Positions 1 through 10,540 of a DNA stretch of 64,000 nucleotides are shown here, in pieces. Both the position numbers and the translations under genes were made by a program. Every line of letters starts with the position of its first letter. Position 1 is the stretch's first letter. The stretch comes from Arcanobacterium phocae (lineage in GTDB: Bacteria; Actinomycetota; Actinomycetes; Actinomycetales; Actinomycetaceae). Under the pieces are notes generated by a model. The model saw nothing but the letters and a program-made list of their open reading frames with translations, ran no database searches and was not told the origin of the DNA. The DNA is taken from NCBI RefSeq assembly GCF_018913465.1, contig NZ_JABAPM010000005.1, positions 62,001 through 126,000 on the forward strand, given 5' to 3'.

Positions 1-1
1 A

Positions 2-1723
2 TTTGAAGGCGTCTTGAACTATGTCAAGCGCAAGCACAATGAGACTGAATCCGAGTGGTCTAAAGAGCGGTTTGCTGGCTTTATGCGTGAAGTTGCGTGC
101 CCTGTTTGCCATGGTGCACGTCTGCGCCCTGAGGTTTTAGCCGTACGAGTTGGAGAACTCAATATCGCCGAACTCACGGACTTACCGATCGGTGAAGCTC
201 TGGACTACGTTACACATATTGAGCTTTCGGAACGATCCCAAAAAATTGCGGAACAAGTCTTGCGTGAGGTTATTGAACGGCTAACATTCCTGGTTTCTGT
301 TGGGTTGGACTATCTAACATTATCTCGCGCGGCTGGTACCTTGTCTGGTGGTGAAGCTCAACGAATCCGGCTAGCTACCCAGATTGGCTCTGGGCTCGTT
401 GGTGTACTGTATGTTCTCGACGAACCATCGATCGGGCTGCACCAGCGTGACAATGAAAAATTATTAGAAGCCTTGACTCGATTGCGCGATTTAGGCAATA
501 CCCTAATCGTGGTTGAGCACGACGAAGATACCATTCGACAAGCAGATTGGCTTGTTGATATTGGACCAGGCGCAGGGGAGCACGGCGGTGAGATTGTGTT
601 CTCTGGTAAGCCCGCAGATATCGTGAATGCGGAGCGTTCTATTACCGGTCAGTATTTAACAGGTAAACGCGTTATTGCAGTCCCGCAAGAACGGCGTAAG
701 GTTGATAAAAAGCGCCAGATTACCGTTACCGGAGCACAGGAGAACAATCTTCAGAACGTGACGGTAAAGTTCCCAATTGGCGTGTTTACCGCGGTCACTG
801 GGGTATCTGGGTCGGGCAAGTCATCGCTCGTCAACACAATTTTGTATAAAGTGTTGGCCAATCAGCTCAACCGCGCCCGGTCATTGCCTGGCCGGCACAA
901 GAAAGTCAGCGGTTTAGCGGACCTCGATAAGGTCGTGCACGTGGATCAGTCGCCGATTGGCCGTTCACCGCGATCGAATCCTGCTACCTACACCGGAATG
1001 TGGGATCCTATCCGTAAACTATTCGCCGAAACCCAAGAAGCAAAAGTACGCGGATATGGGCCGGGACGTTTTTCGTTCAATGTCAAAGGTGGGCGATGTG
1101 AAGCATGCTCCGGCGATGGCACTATTAAAATCGAAATGAACTTCCTGCCGGATGTGTATGTTCCCTGCGAAGTGTGCCATGGTGCGCGCTATAACAGCGA
1201 GACTCTCCAGGTTCACTACAAGGGCAAGAACGTTGCCGAAGTCCTCGATATGACGATTTCCGAGGCACGTGAGTTCTTCGGTAATGTCACCCGTATAGCA
1301 AAATATCTCGATATGCTTGAGCTTGTCGGTTTGGGATACGTCAGGCTAGGTCAGCCGGCCACCACGCTTTCCGGCGGTGAAGCACAGCGAGTGAAGCTCG
1401 CGTCCGAACTTCATCGTCGTTCAACCGGACGTACCGTCTACGTACTGGATGAGCCAACAACCGGGCTTCATTTCGAAGACGTGCGCAAACTCCTGAGCGT
1501 GTTGCAGTCGCTTACTGACAAGGGGAATACGGTTATTGTGATCGAGCACAATCTTGATGTCATCAAATCAGCAGATTGGGTTATTGATCTTGGTCCAGAA
1601 GGCGGAAAAGGCGGCGGTTTGGTGATTGCCGAAGGCACTCCGGAAGACGTTGCCGCGGTTCCCGAATCTCACACTGGTCGGTTCTTAAAACCGATCCTCG
1701 AATCGGCCACCTCTGAACGATAA
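2..1723 (+). CDS. uvrA: UvrABC excision nuclease subunit A (C-terminal part; 5' end outside window)
   Basis: UvrA is the damage-sensing ATPase of nucleotide excision repair; it loads UvrB on damaged DNA. The frame is open from base 2, so the gene begins before the window. Visible are a Cys-x-x-Cys zinc module near base 97 (CPVCHGARL), an ABC signature LSGGEAQR near 342, a second Walker A (GVSGSGKSS) near 799, a second Cys4 zinc module (CEAC...CEVC) near 1097-1180, and a second ABC signature LSGGEAQR near 1367. The stop lies two bases before uvrC, so the two repair genes are probably co-transcribed. Identity is clear; only the N-terminal part of the first ATPase domain is missing. Confidence 0.97.
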   Translation, partial: FEGVLNYVKRKHNETESEWSKERFAGFMREVACPVCHGARLRPEVLAVRVGELNIAELTDLPIGEALDYVTHIELSERSQKIAEQVLREVIERLTFLVSVGLDYLTLSRAAGTLSGGEAQRIRLATQIGSGLVGVLYVLDEPSIGLHQRDNEKLLEALTRLRDLGNTLIVVEHDEDTIRQADWLVDIGPGAGEHGGEIVFSGKPADIVNAERSITGQYLTGKRVIAVPQERRKVDKKRQITVTGAQENNLQNVTVKFPIGVFTAVTGVSGSGKSSLVNTILYKVLANQLNRARSLPGRHKKVSGLADLDKVVHVDQSPIGRSPRSNPATYTGMWDPIRKLFAETQEAKVRGYGPGRFSFNVKGGRCEACSGDGTIKIEMNFLPDVYVPCEVCHGARYNSETLQVHYKGKNVAEVLDMTISEAREFFGNVTRIAKYLDMLELVGLGYVRLGQPATTLSGGEAQRVKLASELHRRSTGRTVYVLDEPTTGLHFEDVRKLLSVLQSLTDKGNTVIVIEHNLDVIKSADWVIDLGPEGGKGGGLVIAEGTPEDVAAVPESHTGRFLKPILESATSER

Positions 1724-1725
1724 CA

Positions 1726-3699
1726 ATGGCAGATCCACAGAGCTATCGACCAACGGATATCCCTTCTAACCCTGGGGTTTACCGTTTTATCGATGACGAA
1801 GGTCGAGTTATTTACGTCGGTAAAGCATCGTCATTGCGTAACCGGCTCAGTAACTATTTCCAGGATCCCGCGCAGCTACATCCACGTACCCGGGCGATGG
1901 TGTTTACCGCCGTCGAGGTTAAATGGGTTGTCGTCGGCTCGGAAATCGAGGCACTAACCCTCGAATACGCCTGGATCAAGGAATTCGCACCACGCTTCAA
2001 CGTGATGTACCGCGACGATAAATCTTATCCGTATTTAGCCATCACGATGAGCGAACAGTTTCCACGTGTGCTTGTTACCCGTAACGCTCATCGGCGAAAA
2101 GACAAGTACTACGGTCCATACACGAAAGTCTGGGCCGTACGCGAAGCCCTCGATCTTCTCTTGCGTGTTTTCCCCATGCGTTCATGTACGAAAGGCGTTT
2201 TTAATAGTGCTCATCGAACGGGGCGTCCCTGCCTCAACGGTTACATAGACAAGTGTGCAGCTCCGTGTATTGGACGGATTAGCGAAACAGAGCATCGCCA
2301 AATTGCCAAGGATATGATCTCGTTCTTAGACGGCAGCGGCGAAAAACTGATTAAGCAAAAGACTGCTGAGATGAATCAAGCTGCCGCAGATTACGACTTC
2401 GAGCGCGCAGCAAGGTTACGAGATGACATCTCGGCTTTGACTACTGTTGCCGAACGCAACACTGTTGTTCTTGAGCACGATGTCGACGCCGATATTTTCG
2501 GTTTGGAGTTTGACGATCTTGAGGCATCAGTTCAAGTGTTTTTCGTTCGTGGCGGGCGGATCCGTGGACAGCGCGGCTGGGTCACCACGGTAGAAGACCT
2601 CGGTGAGCCCGAGCTGTTGAATCAGCTGTTATTGCAGGTCTACGGCATGTATGCGGCGTCGCCGTCGTCGTCAAAACGTAGCCACGCGCGGTCAGTGGAC
2701 GACGTCGAACACACCGCAACAGATGCGATCCCACGTGAGATTTGGGTACCGTCACAACCAACCGATAGTGAAGCACTCACGGCTTGGCTCAGCGAACTGC
2801 GTGGAGCTGGAGTGCGTATCCGGACTCCGCAACGCGGGCCCAAAGCACAACTAACTGAAACGGTTCATACCAATGCGGTCCAAGCGCTGCAACGGCATAA
2901 AATACAACGCGCTGGTGACATTACGGAACGTTCGCAGGCCCTCGAAGAGCTGCGAGATGGTCTGGGACTTGAGCGTGCTCCATTACGGATCGAATGTTAT
3001 GACATCTCGCATACTCAAGGGACCCACCAAGTCGGCTCAATGGTGGTTTTTGAAGATGCGTTAGCGAAAAAATCAGACTACCGGCATTTTATCGTGCGTG
3101 GTCCAGACGGTAACGGCGCCCGCGACGATACTGCCGCCATGGACGAAGTTTTACGACGTCGGCTCAGTCGCTTAACTGCAGGTGCACCGGCAGATGACGC
3201 CTCAGATGATGAGCCACTGACATCTGGTAACGATGTCACCGACAATAAGCCCCGCAGATTTGCTTACCGTCCTGATTTGATCGTAGTTGATGGTGGATTG
3301 CCACAGGTCAATGCGGCTCAACGAGTAGTCGATGAACTCGGGGCAGACGTCATGATTATTGGGCTGGCAAAGCGACTCGAAGAAATCTGGATACCAGGGG
3401 AGGAGTTCCCGGTTATTTTGTCGCGTTCGTCGCCGGCTCTACGACTGTTGCAATACTTGCGCGACGAGTCTCACCGTTTTGCGATTACTTTCCATCGCAA
3501 AAAACGAAGCAAGGCGATGACCAGATCGGCACTTGATGATGTGCCTGGCCTGGGACCGGCAAAGCAGAAAGCATTATTAAAGCATTTTGGATCGCTTGCG
3601 AAGATTAAGGCAGCCTCACGAGAAGAATTACTTAGGGCACCGGGCATCGGCCCAGCTCTGGCTGATGCGTTGTGCTCGCAACTAGCCAAAAATGATTAA
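1726..3699 (+). CDS. uvrC: UvrABC excision nuclease subunit C
   Basis: UvrC makes both incisions around a lesion in the UvrB-DNA complex. The 657 aa product has the N-terminal GIY-YIG nuclease (NPGVYRF ... VIYVGKASSLRNRL, about residues 13-40), a UvrB-interacting UVR helix near residue 210 (DYDFERAARLRDDI), the RNase H-like C-terminal nuclease (IECYDISHTQG, LIVVDGGLPQVNAA) and a terminal helix-hairpin-helix pair (VPGLGPAKQKALL, APGIGPALADAL). An acidic low-complexity insert (about residues 484-508) sits within the nuclease half, as is common in actinobacteria. It follows uvrA by two bases and its stop overlaps a possible early start of rapZ. Confidence 0.97.
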   Translation: MADPQSYRPTDIPSNPGVYRFIDDEGRVIYVGKASSLRNRLSNYFQDPAQLHPRTRAMVFTAVEVKWVVVGSEIEALTLEYAWIKEFAPRFNVMYRDDKSYPYLAITMSEQFPRVLVTRNAHRRKDKYYGPYTKVWAVREALDLLLRVFPMRSCTKGVFNSAHRTGRPCLNGYIDKCAAPCIGRISETEHRQIAKDMISFLDGSGEKLIKQKTAEMNQAAADYDFERAARLRDDISALTTVAERNTVVLEHDVDADIFGLEFDDLEASVQVFFVRGGRIRGQRGWVTTVEDLGEPELLNQLLLQVYGMYAASPSSSKRSHARSVDDVEHTATDAIPREIWVPSQPTDSEALTAWLSELRGAGVRIRTPQRGPKAQLTETVHTNAVQALQRHKIQRAGDITERSQALEELRDGLGLERAPLRIECYDISHTQGTHQVGSMVVFEDALAKKSDYRHFIVRGPDGNGARDDTAAMDEVLRRRLSRLTAGAPADDASDDEPLTSGNDVTDNKPRRFAYRPDLIVVDGGLPQVNAAQRVVDELGADVMIIGLAKRLEEIWIPGEEFPVILSRSSPALRLLQYLRDESHRFAITFHRKKRSKAMTRSALDDVPGLGPAKQKALLKHFGSLAKIKAASREELLRAPGIGPALADALCSQLAKND

Positions 3700-3718
3700 G
3701 AACTGGCAGGATAGTGAT

Positions 3719-4654
3719 ATGGACAACATCAACGACACCGCAAATATTCCCCTTGGCATCATGATTGACGATGCCACAGCTAAGCTCCCGGTAGCTGAGA
3801 TCCCAGAGATACTTATTATCACTGGTATGTCTGGCGCAGGCCGCTCAAAAGCTGCTGCGACCCTGGAAGATCTTGGCTGGTATGTCGTTGACAACCTTCC
3901 TCCCCGGCTTCTGTCTGCTCTTGCAGGACTGGTGTCACCAACTTCCGGTGTAAGACGTCTGGCCGCTGTGGTTGACGTGCGTTCCCGGGAATTCTTTCAA
4001 GAACTTGAAGGTGTTATGGAAACACTTCAAGATCACTCAGTGGATTACCGTATTCTTTTTCTCGATGCTTCCGACCAAGCGTTGATTCAACGCTACGAGT
4101 CAGTTCGCCGTCCACATCCGCTGCAAGGAGATGGCCGGTTGCTCGACGGCATCGCGCAAGAACGTGAAATACTTGCACCATTGCGCCGTCGTGCCGATAC
4201 CCTTATCGATACCAGTGATCTCTCAGTTCACGATTTATCACGCCAAATCCGGAAAGCTGTCGCATCTGTTTCGGATACTGACCCACACGTAACGGTCATG
4301 AGCTTTGGTTTCAAGTACGGCTTGCCGATGGATGCCGATCATGTGGCTGACGTACGCTTTTTGCCGAACCCTTATTGGGTAACTGAGTTGCGTAATTTAA
4401 CCGGCCGTGATGCTCCAGTGCGTGATTTCGTTCTAGGTATTGATGGCGCCAAAGAGTTTGGGACAAAATATGTTGAGCTCATTCACCCAATTTTGGATGG
4501 GTATGTTCGTGAGCTGAAACCTTATGTCACGATCGCAATCGGATGCACTGGAGGCAAACACCGCTCCGTCGCTATGACAGAATTCGTATCCGAACAACTT
4601 CGTGCTCTCGGCCATTCGGTACGTACCATCCACCGCGATCTAGGACGTGAGTAA
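3719..4654 (+). CDS. rapZ: RapZ-family nucleotide-binding protein
   Basis: RapZ/YvcJ proteins are P-loop ATP/GTP-binding proteins; in E. coli RapZ directs decay of the GlmZ sRNA, while the actinobacterial role is less defined. The 311 aa form chosen here starts at the ATG preceded by GGCAGGA seven bases upstream; an in-frame ATG at 3692 overlapping the uvrC stop lacks a ribosome site. Walker A reads GMSGAGRS with Arg in place of the usual Lys, which is typical of actinobacterial members. The C-terminal domain keeps the family motifs SFGFKYG, DVRFLPNPYW and GCTGGKHRSV. It belongs to the conserved rapZ-yvcK-whiA cluster and its stop overlaps yvcK by one base. Confidence 0.93.
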   Translation: MDNINDTANIPLGIMIDDATAKLPVAEIPEILIITGMSGAGRSKAAATLEDLGWYVVDNLPPRLLSALAGLVSPTSGVRRLAAVVDVRSREFFQELEGVMETLQDHSVDYRILFLDASDQALIQRYESVRRPHPLQGDGRLLDGIAQEREILAPLRRRADTLIDTSDLSVHDLSRQIRKAVASVSDTDPHVTVMSFGFKYGLPMDADHVADVRFLPNPYWVTELRNLTGRDAPVRDFVLGIDGAKEFGTKYVELIHPILDGYVRELKPYVTIAIGCTGGKHRSVAMTEFVSEQLRALGHSVRTIHRDLGRE

Positions 4655-5613
4655 TGGCAATATACAACGATGGCCCAACACGTGGGCCTAAAGTCGTTGC
4701 CCTAGGTGGTGGGCACGGCTTGTATGCAACGCTATCGGCGTTACGCATTTTAACGCCACGCATTACTGCTGTGGTGACGGTTGCCGATGACGGTGGGTCG
4801 TCTGGTCGTATTCGTGAAGAAATGGATGTCCTACCTCCGGGAGATTTACGTATGGCGCTGGCCGCGCTGTGCGATGATACCGAGTGGGGACAAACGTGGC
4901 GAGATGTTTTACAGTATCGATTTGAGTCGGAAGGACCCTTGGGTGGGCACGCAGTCGGGAACTTACTCATTGTTGCTACCTGGCATCTGCTGAACGATCA
5001 GCTTGACGGACTTGATCTAGTAGGACGACTTTTAGGAATACACGGTCGCGTAGTGCCAATGTCTACTGCTCCACTGCAAATTGAAGCGGACGTTCGTGAC
5101 GATTCGGGATTGACTACCTGCATTCGTGGACAAGCTGCAGTAGCAAAAGCTCATGCTTGTGTAGAACGTGTGGGGTTACTGCCGTCTAATCCACCTGCTC
5201 ATCCGGCTGCACTGGAAGCGATCGAAGAAGCCGATTGGATCATTTTCGGTCCAGGATCTTGGTTTACTTCGATTATTCCGCATTTATTAGTGCCCGAAAT
5301 ATATTCGGCATTGTGCCGTACAAAGGCCAAAAAGATCTTGGTCATGAATCTCGCACCAGACGCTGAAACATCGCATTTATTACCCAGCGAACTTATCGCA
5401 GCTTTTAAGAAGTATGCGCCGGACTTCATGATTGACCGAGTTATCGTTGATCCGACTTCGGCGACCAGCGATACAGCGTTATCGTCACAAGCTTATGGAT
5501 TAGGCGCAGAACCTTTTTATTATCACGTAGCGAAAAACGGCAATGCGGAAGTTCACGATCCGTTATTCCTAGCAACCGCTTTTCGTGAGGTTATTGATAG
5601 TTTTCCGCAATAG
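4654..5613 (+). CDS. yvcK: YvcK/GlmR family gluconeogenesis and cell-wall factor (CofD-like fold)
   Basis: YvcK-family proteins bind UDP-sugars and influence the balance of carbon toward cell-wall precursors; the mycobacterial orthologue is needed for normal cell shape. The 319 aa product opens with the glycine-rich LGGGHGLYATLSALR near residue 14 and continues with the family signature VADDGGSSGRIREE (about residues 43-56), GHAVGNLLI and FGPGSWFTSIIPHLL. Translation is coupled to rapZ through TAATG. It sits between rapZ and whiA, the usual order. Distinguished from F420-type CofD by this context and by the length. Confidence 0.93.
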   Translation: MAIYNDGPTRGPKVVALGGGHGLYATLSALRILTPRITAVVTVADDGGSSGRIREEMDVLPPGDLRMALAALCDDTEWGQTWRDVLQYRFESEGPLGGHAVGNLLIVATWHLLNDQLDGLDLVGRLLGIHGRVVPMSTAPLQIEADVRDDSGLTTCIRGQAAVAKAHACVERVGLLPSNPPAHPAALEAIEEADWIIFGPGSWFTSIIPHLLVPEIYSALCRTKAKKILVMNLAPDAETSHLLPSELIAAFKKYAPDFMIDRVIVDPTSATSDTALSSQAYGLGAEPFYYHVAKNGNAEVHDPLFLATAFREVIDSFPQ

Positions 5614-5634
5614 CTCCGCAGATAGTGGGTATGC

Positions 5635-5663
5635 TTGTACCATCAAAAAGTAAGTTTTACTAA
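5635..5663 (+). promoter_or_regulatory. weak candidate promoter for whiA
   Basis: TTGTAC at 5635-5640 followed 17 bases later by TACTAA at 5658-5663, ahead of whiA. The -35 is good, the -10 lacks the final T. A short inverted repeat (TTTTAC, five bases, GTAAAA) lies at 5655-5671, over the -10. Read by eye only. Confidence 0.3.
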
Positions 5664-5719
5664 GTGTAAAATGCCAGAATTATTCAATGCTGTTAACGAA
5701 AGCAGGGAAGGCGGAACAT

Positions 5720-6712
5720 ATGCCAGCTTTGACAACGTTTGTAAAGGACGAAATCTCAGCAGTATATCCAACAAACTTGTCTGCCATGGTGGCTGAGCTA
5801 TCTACAATGTTTCGGTTTGCTGGTGGTCTGCAGATTAATAGCGGAATTGTGTCTCTCCAAGCTGAGCTGACACACCCCGGTGCTACTCATCATCTCTCAG
5901 AGCTAGTGCGACGGGTGTACTCAATTGAGCCCGATGTCGTAGCAATTAACAAGCCCATGCGACAAGGAAATACGTATTTATTGCGAGTTGTAAATGAGGG
6001 GGAGCGGCTAGCACGACGCGCCGGCCTCCTGGATCTTAGAGGTCGCCCAGTTCGTGGTTTAGCTCCACAGATTGTCGGTGGATCGAAAGCTGACGCAGCG
6101 GCCGCTTGGCGTGGTGCTTTCTTAGCACGAGGTACATTACTAGAGCCTGGCCGAAATGCCGCTTTAGAAGTTACTTGCCCATCGATGGAAGCGGCGTATG
6201 CGATTGGCGGCTTAGCGCGCCGTCTTGATGTGCCGTATCGAGCGCGTGAATCACGAGGTGCTTTCCGTGCAGATATTCGAGAAGGCGACGCTATTTCTAC
6301 AATGCTCACGAGAATCGGCGCTCATGATGCTGTGCTGAAGTGGGAAGAACTACGCACTGAACGCGAGGTACATGGTCAAGCTAACCGGCTAGCTAATTTT
6401 GATGACGCAAATATGCGGCGCAGTGCTGATGCGGCAATCATAGCCGTCATTAGAGTAAAACGAGCATTTGAGATACTCGGTGATGATATTCCTGATAATC
6501 TGCGACAAGCCGGTGAATTTAGAATTAAGTATCCCGAAGATTCTTTGAATCTGCTTGGTGAACGACTAACACCACCAGCTACAAAAGATGCAGTAGCTGG
6601 GCGGTTGCGCCGCCTCAATACTATGGCAGATAAGCATGCTAGTGAATTAGGAATTCCTACCACGATGGATGCCGTACGCGAGCAGACAGGTGTCACGGAT
6701 CGCACACTCTAA
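5720..6712 (+). CDS. whiA: WhiA sporulation/cell-division transcription regulator
   Basis: WhiA is a DNA-binding protein with a LAGLIDADG homing-endonuclease-like fold and a C-terminal helix-turn-helix; in Streptomyces it works with WhiB on division genes, and it is conserved in non-sporulating Gram-positives. The start chosen is the ATG after AGGGAAGG (330 aa), giving the family N-terminus MPALTTFVKDEISAVYP; the longer frame from 5687 lacks a ribosome site. The LAGLIDADG-like section holds GGSKADAAAAWRGAFLARG, and the C-terminal HTH region reads LNLLGERLTPPATKDAVAGR. A gap of about 100 bases separates it from yvcK. Confidence 0.94.
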   Translation: MPALTTFVKDEISAVYPTNLSAMVAELSTMFRFAGGLQINSGIVSLQAELTHPGATHHLSELVRRVYSIEPDVVAINKPMRQGNTYLLRVVNEGERLARRAGLLDLRGRPVRGLAPQIVGGSKADAAAAWRGAFLARGTLLEPGRNAALEVTCPSMEAAYAIGGLARRLDVPYRARESRGAFRADIREGDAISTMLTRIGAHDAVLKWEELRTEREVHGQANRLANFDDANMRRSADAAIIAVIRVKRAFEILGDDIPDNLRQAGEFRIKYPEDSLNLLGERLTPPATKDAVAGRLRRLNTMADKHASELGIPTTMDAVREQTGVTDRTL

Positions 6713-6789
6713 GGCGGGCCCAAAGTCACTGGAATATCTACTATTCTGTGAAAACTTTCCAGAAATTTTCCCCTACGCGCGAAGTTACC

Positions 6790-6820
6790 TAGACAATAGG
6801 GGCAGAAAAACTTGTACAAT
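6790..6820 (+). promoter_or_regulatory. candidate promoter of the gap operon
   Basis: TACAAT at 6815-6820 is a good -10 box. TAGACA at 6790-6795 is one mismatch from TTGACA, but the spacer would be 19 bases. A start just after would place the small frame at 6864 and gap on one transcript. Confidence 0.35.
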
Positions 6821-6863
6821 AGAAAAGGATCGAACGCCACGTGTTTGAAAAGAAGGTGCGTTC

Positions 6864-7939
<1,076 letters not shown>

Positions 7940-7971
7940 TTTCTCAAGAATTGATTGAGTAATGACTAGCG

Positions 7972-8001
7972 GGCCCGGGCATACGTGAGTGTGCCCGGGC
8001 C
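7972..8001 (+). terminator. GC-rich hairpin between gap and pgk
   Basis: GGCCCGGGCA and TGCCCGGGCC form a perfect 10-bp stem around a 10-base loop, 32 bases after the gap stop. No T-run follows, so it may be a partial terminator, a pause or an mRNA-processing/stability element that sets the gap to pgk ratio. Confidence 0.5.
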
Positions 8002-8080
8002 TTGCAGTTGCCATATCAGACCCTCGAATTTACAACCGATGTCCATTGCGACATCATCGATTCACCACAGAAGGACATTT

Positions 8081-9274
8081 ATGAGGACTATTGACACGCT
8101 TGGCGATCTCGCCGGCAAGAAGGTTTTTGTGCGATCGGATTTCAACGTTCCGCTCGACGCCGATAAGAACATTACAGATGATGGCCGTATCAAGGCAGCG
8201 TTGCCTACAATTAAGCGTCTTGCCGATGCAGGTGCACGAGTTATCGTTGCTGCTCACCTCGGCCGTCCGAAGGGCAAAGTTAATCCTGATTTCTCGCTTG
8301 CTCCCGTAGCTAAGCGCCTCGGCGAGTTGCTCGGCAAGGACGTTGTACTCGCATCCGACACAATCGGCGAAAGCGCACATGCAGTCACCGCAGATATGGC
8401 AAATGGCGACATCGTTCTTTTAGAAAATGTCCGTTTCGATCCTCGCGAGTCCTCTAAGGTCGACTCTGAACGCGAAGAGCTAGCTGCCGAATACGCAAAA
8501 CTTGCTGATGCCTTCGTTTCTGACGGATTTGGCGTGGTACACCGCAAGCAAGCTTCGGTTTATGACATTGCTAAAGTCTTGCCATCAGCAGCCGGCGAAC
8601 TCGTTTTCAAGGAAATTGATTCGCTATCCAAGGCAACAGCTGAACCAGAGCGTCCATATACAGTCATTCTCGGTGGTGCTAAGGTCTCGGATAAGCTTGG
8701 CGTTATCGCTAACTTACTGGAAAAAGCTGATCGCTTGATTATCGGTGGCGGAATGGCCTACACCTTCCTTAAGGCCAAGGGCTACGAAGTCGGTGCATCT
8801 CTTCTAGAAGAAGATCAAGTTGAAACCGCCAAGTCTTTCATCGATAAGGCAGCTGAAAAGGGTATCGAGTTCCTGTTGCCGATTGATACAATCGTTGCTC
8901 CAGAATTCAAGGCAGATGCTCCTGCAACTGTCGTTGCAGCTGACGCTATCCCGGCAGACAAGATGGGTCTAGATATCGGTCCGAAGACTGCGGAACTCTT
9001 TGCGAATGCCATCGCATCATCGAAGACGGTAGCTTGGAACGGCCCAATGGGCGTTTTTGAGTTCGAAGCGTTCGCACAAGGCACTAAGGCTGTTGCTGCT
9101 GCACTCGAGTCAGCAGCTGGCTTCACAATCGTTGGTGGCGGCGATTCTGCTGCTGCTGTTCGTCTCCTCGGTTTCGATGAGACAAAGTTTAACCACATTT
9201 CCACCGGCGGTGGCGCATCTCTCGAATACCTCGAGGGTAAAGAGCTACCTGGTATTGCAGTTCTGGAGGACTGA
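8081..9274 (+). CDS. pgk: phosphoglycerate kinase
   Basis: Transfers the acyl phosphate of 1,3-bisphosphoglycerate to ADP in glycolysis. The chosen ATG follows AGAAGGA and gives 397 aa, the usual size, starting [15 protein letters not shown]. Conserved blocks are [10 protein letters not shown] (residues 18-27), AAHLGRPKG (55-63), a substrate Arg in [23 protein letters not shown], and the C-terminal GGGDSAAAV nucleotide loop. tpiA begins five bases after its stop, so the two are co-transcribed. Confidence 0.97.
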   Translation: MRTIDTLGDLAGKKVFVRSDFNVPLDADKNITDDGRIKAALPTIKRLADAGARVIVAAHLGRPKGKVNPDFSLAPVAKRLGELLGKDVVLASDTIGESAHAVTADMANGDIVLLENVRFDPRESSKVDSEREELAAEYAKLADAFVSDGFGVVHRKQASVYDIAKVLPSAAGELVFKEIDSLSKATAEPERPYTVILGGAKVSDKLGVIANLLEKADRLIIGGGMAYTFLKAKGYEVGASLLEEDQVETAKSFIDKAAEKGIEFLLPIDTIVAPEFKADAPATVVAADAIPADKMGLDIGPKTAELFANAIASSKTVAWNGPMGVFEFEAFAQGTKAVAAALESAAGFTIVGGGDSAAAVRLLGFDETKFNHISTGGGASLEYLEGKELPGIAVLED

Positions 9275-9279
9275 TAATT

Positions 9280-10059
9280 ATGACACGTACCCCAATTATG
9301 GCGGGCAACTGGAAGATGAACCTCGATCACCTCGAGGCAACCGCTCTGGTTCAGAAGCTTGGCTGGACTCTCAACGATCTCAAGCACGATTTTTCGTCAG
9401 TTGAGTGTGTTGTTGTTCCACCATTTACCGATATCCGCTCCGTCCAGACTCTCGTTGAGGCAGAAAACTTCAAGATCACCTACGGTGCACAGGACGTTTC
9501 CATCAACGACGAAGGCGCTTTCACCGGCGAAATCTCAACCGGTATGCTGAACAAGCTAGGCGTCACATACGTCGTCGTTGGTCACTCTGAGCGACGCGAG
9601 TACCACGGTGAAACAAACGAATTGATCGGCCAGAAGGCTAAGAAGGTTCTCGACGCTGGCATGACCCCAATCGTGTGCTGTGGTGAAGCCCTCGAAGTTC
9701 GTAAAGAAGGCACGCACGTTGCCTACGTCCTCGGTCAGATTGAAGCCATGTTTGCAAAGCTCACTGCAGAAGAAGTAGCAAAGCTTGTTGTTGCTTACGA
9801 GCCAATCTGGGCTATCGGCACCGGTGAAGTTGCAACGCCAGCTGACGCGCAAGAAGTGTGCGGTGCAATTCGCGGTAAGATCGCTGAGATGTTTGATGCC
9901 CCAACAGCTGAAGCTGTTCGTATCCAGTACGGTGGCTCGGTCAAGTCTTCGAATGTTGTTGAGATCATGGCACAGCCAGATGTTGACGGCGCACTTGTCG
10001 GCGGTGCTTCTCTCAAGGCAGAAGAATTTGCCAAGATTGTCACCTACAAGCAGGCATGA
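9280..10059 (+). CDS. tpiA: triose-phosphate isomerase
   Basis: Interconverts dihydroxyacetone phosphate and glyceraldehyde 3-phosphate. The 259 aa product begins [16 protein letters not shown], with the catalytic Lys in GNWKMN, the catalytic His in VVGHSERR, the catalytic Glu in [11 protein letters not shown] and the phosphate loop in YGGSVKSSN plus [16 protein letters not shown] ribosome site lies inside the end of pgk. A strong hairpin terminator follows. Confidence 0.98.
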   Translation: MTRTPIMAGNWKMNLDHLEATALVQKLGWTLNDLKHDFSSVECVVVPPFTDIRSVQTLVEAENFKITYGAQDVSINDEGAFTGEISTGMLNKLGVTYVVVGHSERREYHGETNELIGQKAKKVLDAGMTPIVCCGEALEVRKEGTHVAYVLGQIEAMFAKLTAEEVAKLVVAYEPIWAIGTGEVATPADAQEVCGAIRGKIAEMFDAPTAEAVRIQYGGSVKSSNVVEIMAQPDVDGALVGGASLKAEEFAKIVTYKQA

Positions 10060-10100
10060 TTTCGGCTTATACAGTTAAGTAGTCGTTTTCGTGACGAATC

Positions 10101-10131
10101 GCGCGGGTAAGAACTTTCTTCTTACCCGCGC
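10101..10131 (+). terminator. intrinsic terminator of gap-pgk-tpiA
   Basis: GCGCGGGTAAGAA and TTCTTACCCGCGC make a perfect 13-bp stem with a 5-base loop, followed by ATTCTTGT. It stands 41 bases after the tpiA stop. Confidence 0.85.
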
Positions 10132-10181
10132 ATTCTTGTATGCTGTAACAGGTACCTTATTCGTTAGAAAGAGTTCATATC

Positions 10182-10427
10182 GTGGCGATTCTCGAAATTA
10201 TCATCACCGTTTTGCTGGTTATCTCCAGTCTATTGCTTATCGGCTCGATCCTTTTGCATAAAGGACGCGGCGGCGGTATCTCAGATATGTTTGGCGGTGG
10301 TATTTCAACCGCAATGCGTTCATCTGGAGTCGCCGAGAAAAATCTTAACCGAATCACGGTTATTGTGGCATTGGTGTGGATTACCTGCGTAATCTTGCTT
10401 GGCTTGATTACCAAAGTAAATTTCTAA
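10182..10427 (+). CDS. secG: preprotein translocase subunit SecG
   Basis: SecG is the small auxiliary subunit of the SecYEG export channel. The 81 aa product starts at GTG and has two membrane spans (about residues 4-24 and 55-76) separated by a Gly-rich cytoplasmic loop with the family motif LLHKGRGGGISDMFGGG. Its place right after tpiA is the usual actinobacterial order. It lies between two terminators, so it probably has its own transcript. Confidence 0.95.
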   Translation: MAILEIIITVLLVISSLLLIGSILLHKGRGGGISDMFGGGISTAMRSSGVAEKNLNRITVIVALVWITCVILLGLITKVNF

Positions 10428-10444
10428 ACCCGTATTTGTTTTAA

Positions 10445-10482
10445 TAGTTGGGGCTAGGTCATAACTGACCTAGCCCCAACTA
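10445..10482. terminator. bidirectional terminator after secG
   Basis: A perfect 17-bp stem (10445-10461 with 10466-10482) around TAAC, core GGGGCTAGGTCA/TGACCTAGCCCC. It lies between the convergent secG and tkt. Confidence 0.85.
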
Positions 10483-10497
10483 TTACTCGCGTTCTGT

Positions 10498-10533
10498 GTG
10501 CGGTGCTGAAACGTAATCAAATCAGCACCGCAC
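10498..10533 (-). terminator. terminator of tkt
   Basis: GTGCGGTGCTGA and TCAGCACCGCAC form a 12-bp stem around a 12-base loop. It sits 8 bases beyond the tkt stop on the minus strand. It makes a tandem pair with the terminator to its left. Confidence 0.6.
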
Positions 10534-10540
10534 TAAACTT

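Noticed and set aside
8815-9387. 190-codon minus-strand frame across pgk and tpiA
   Set aside because: Spans two well-supported genes in the opposite sense; no start signal.
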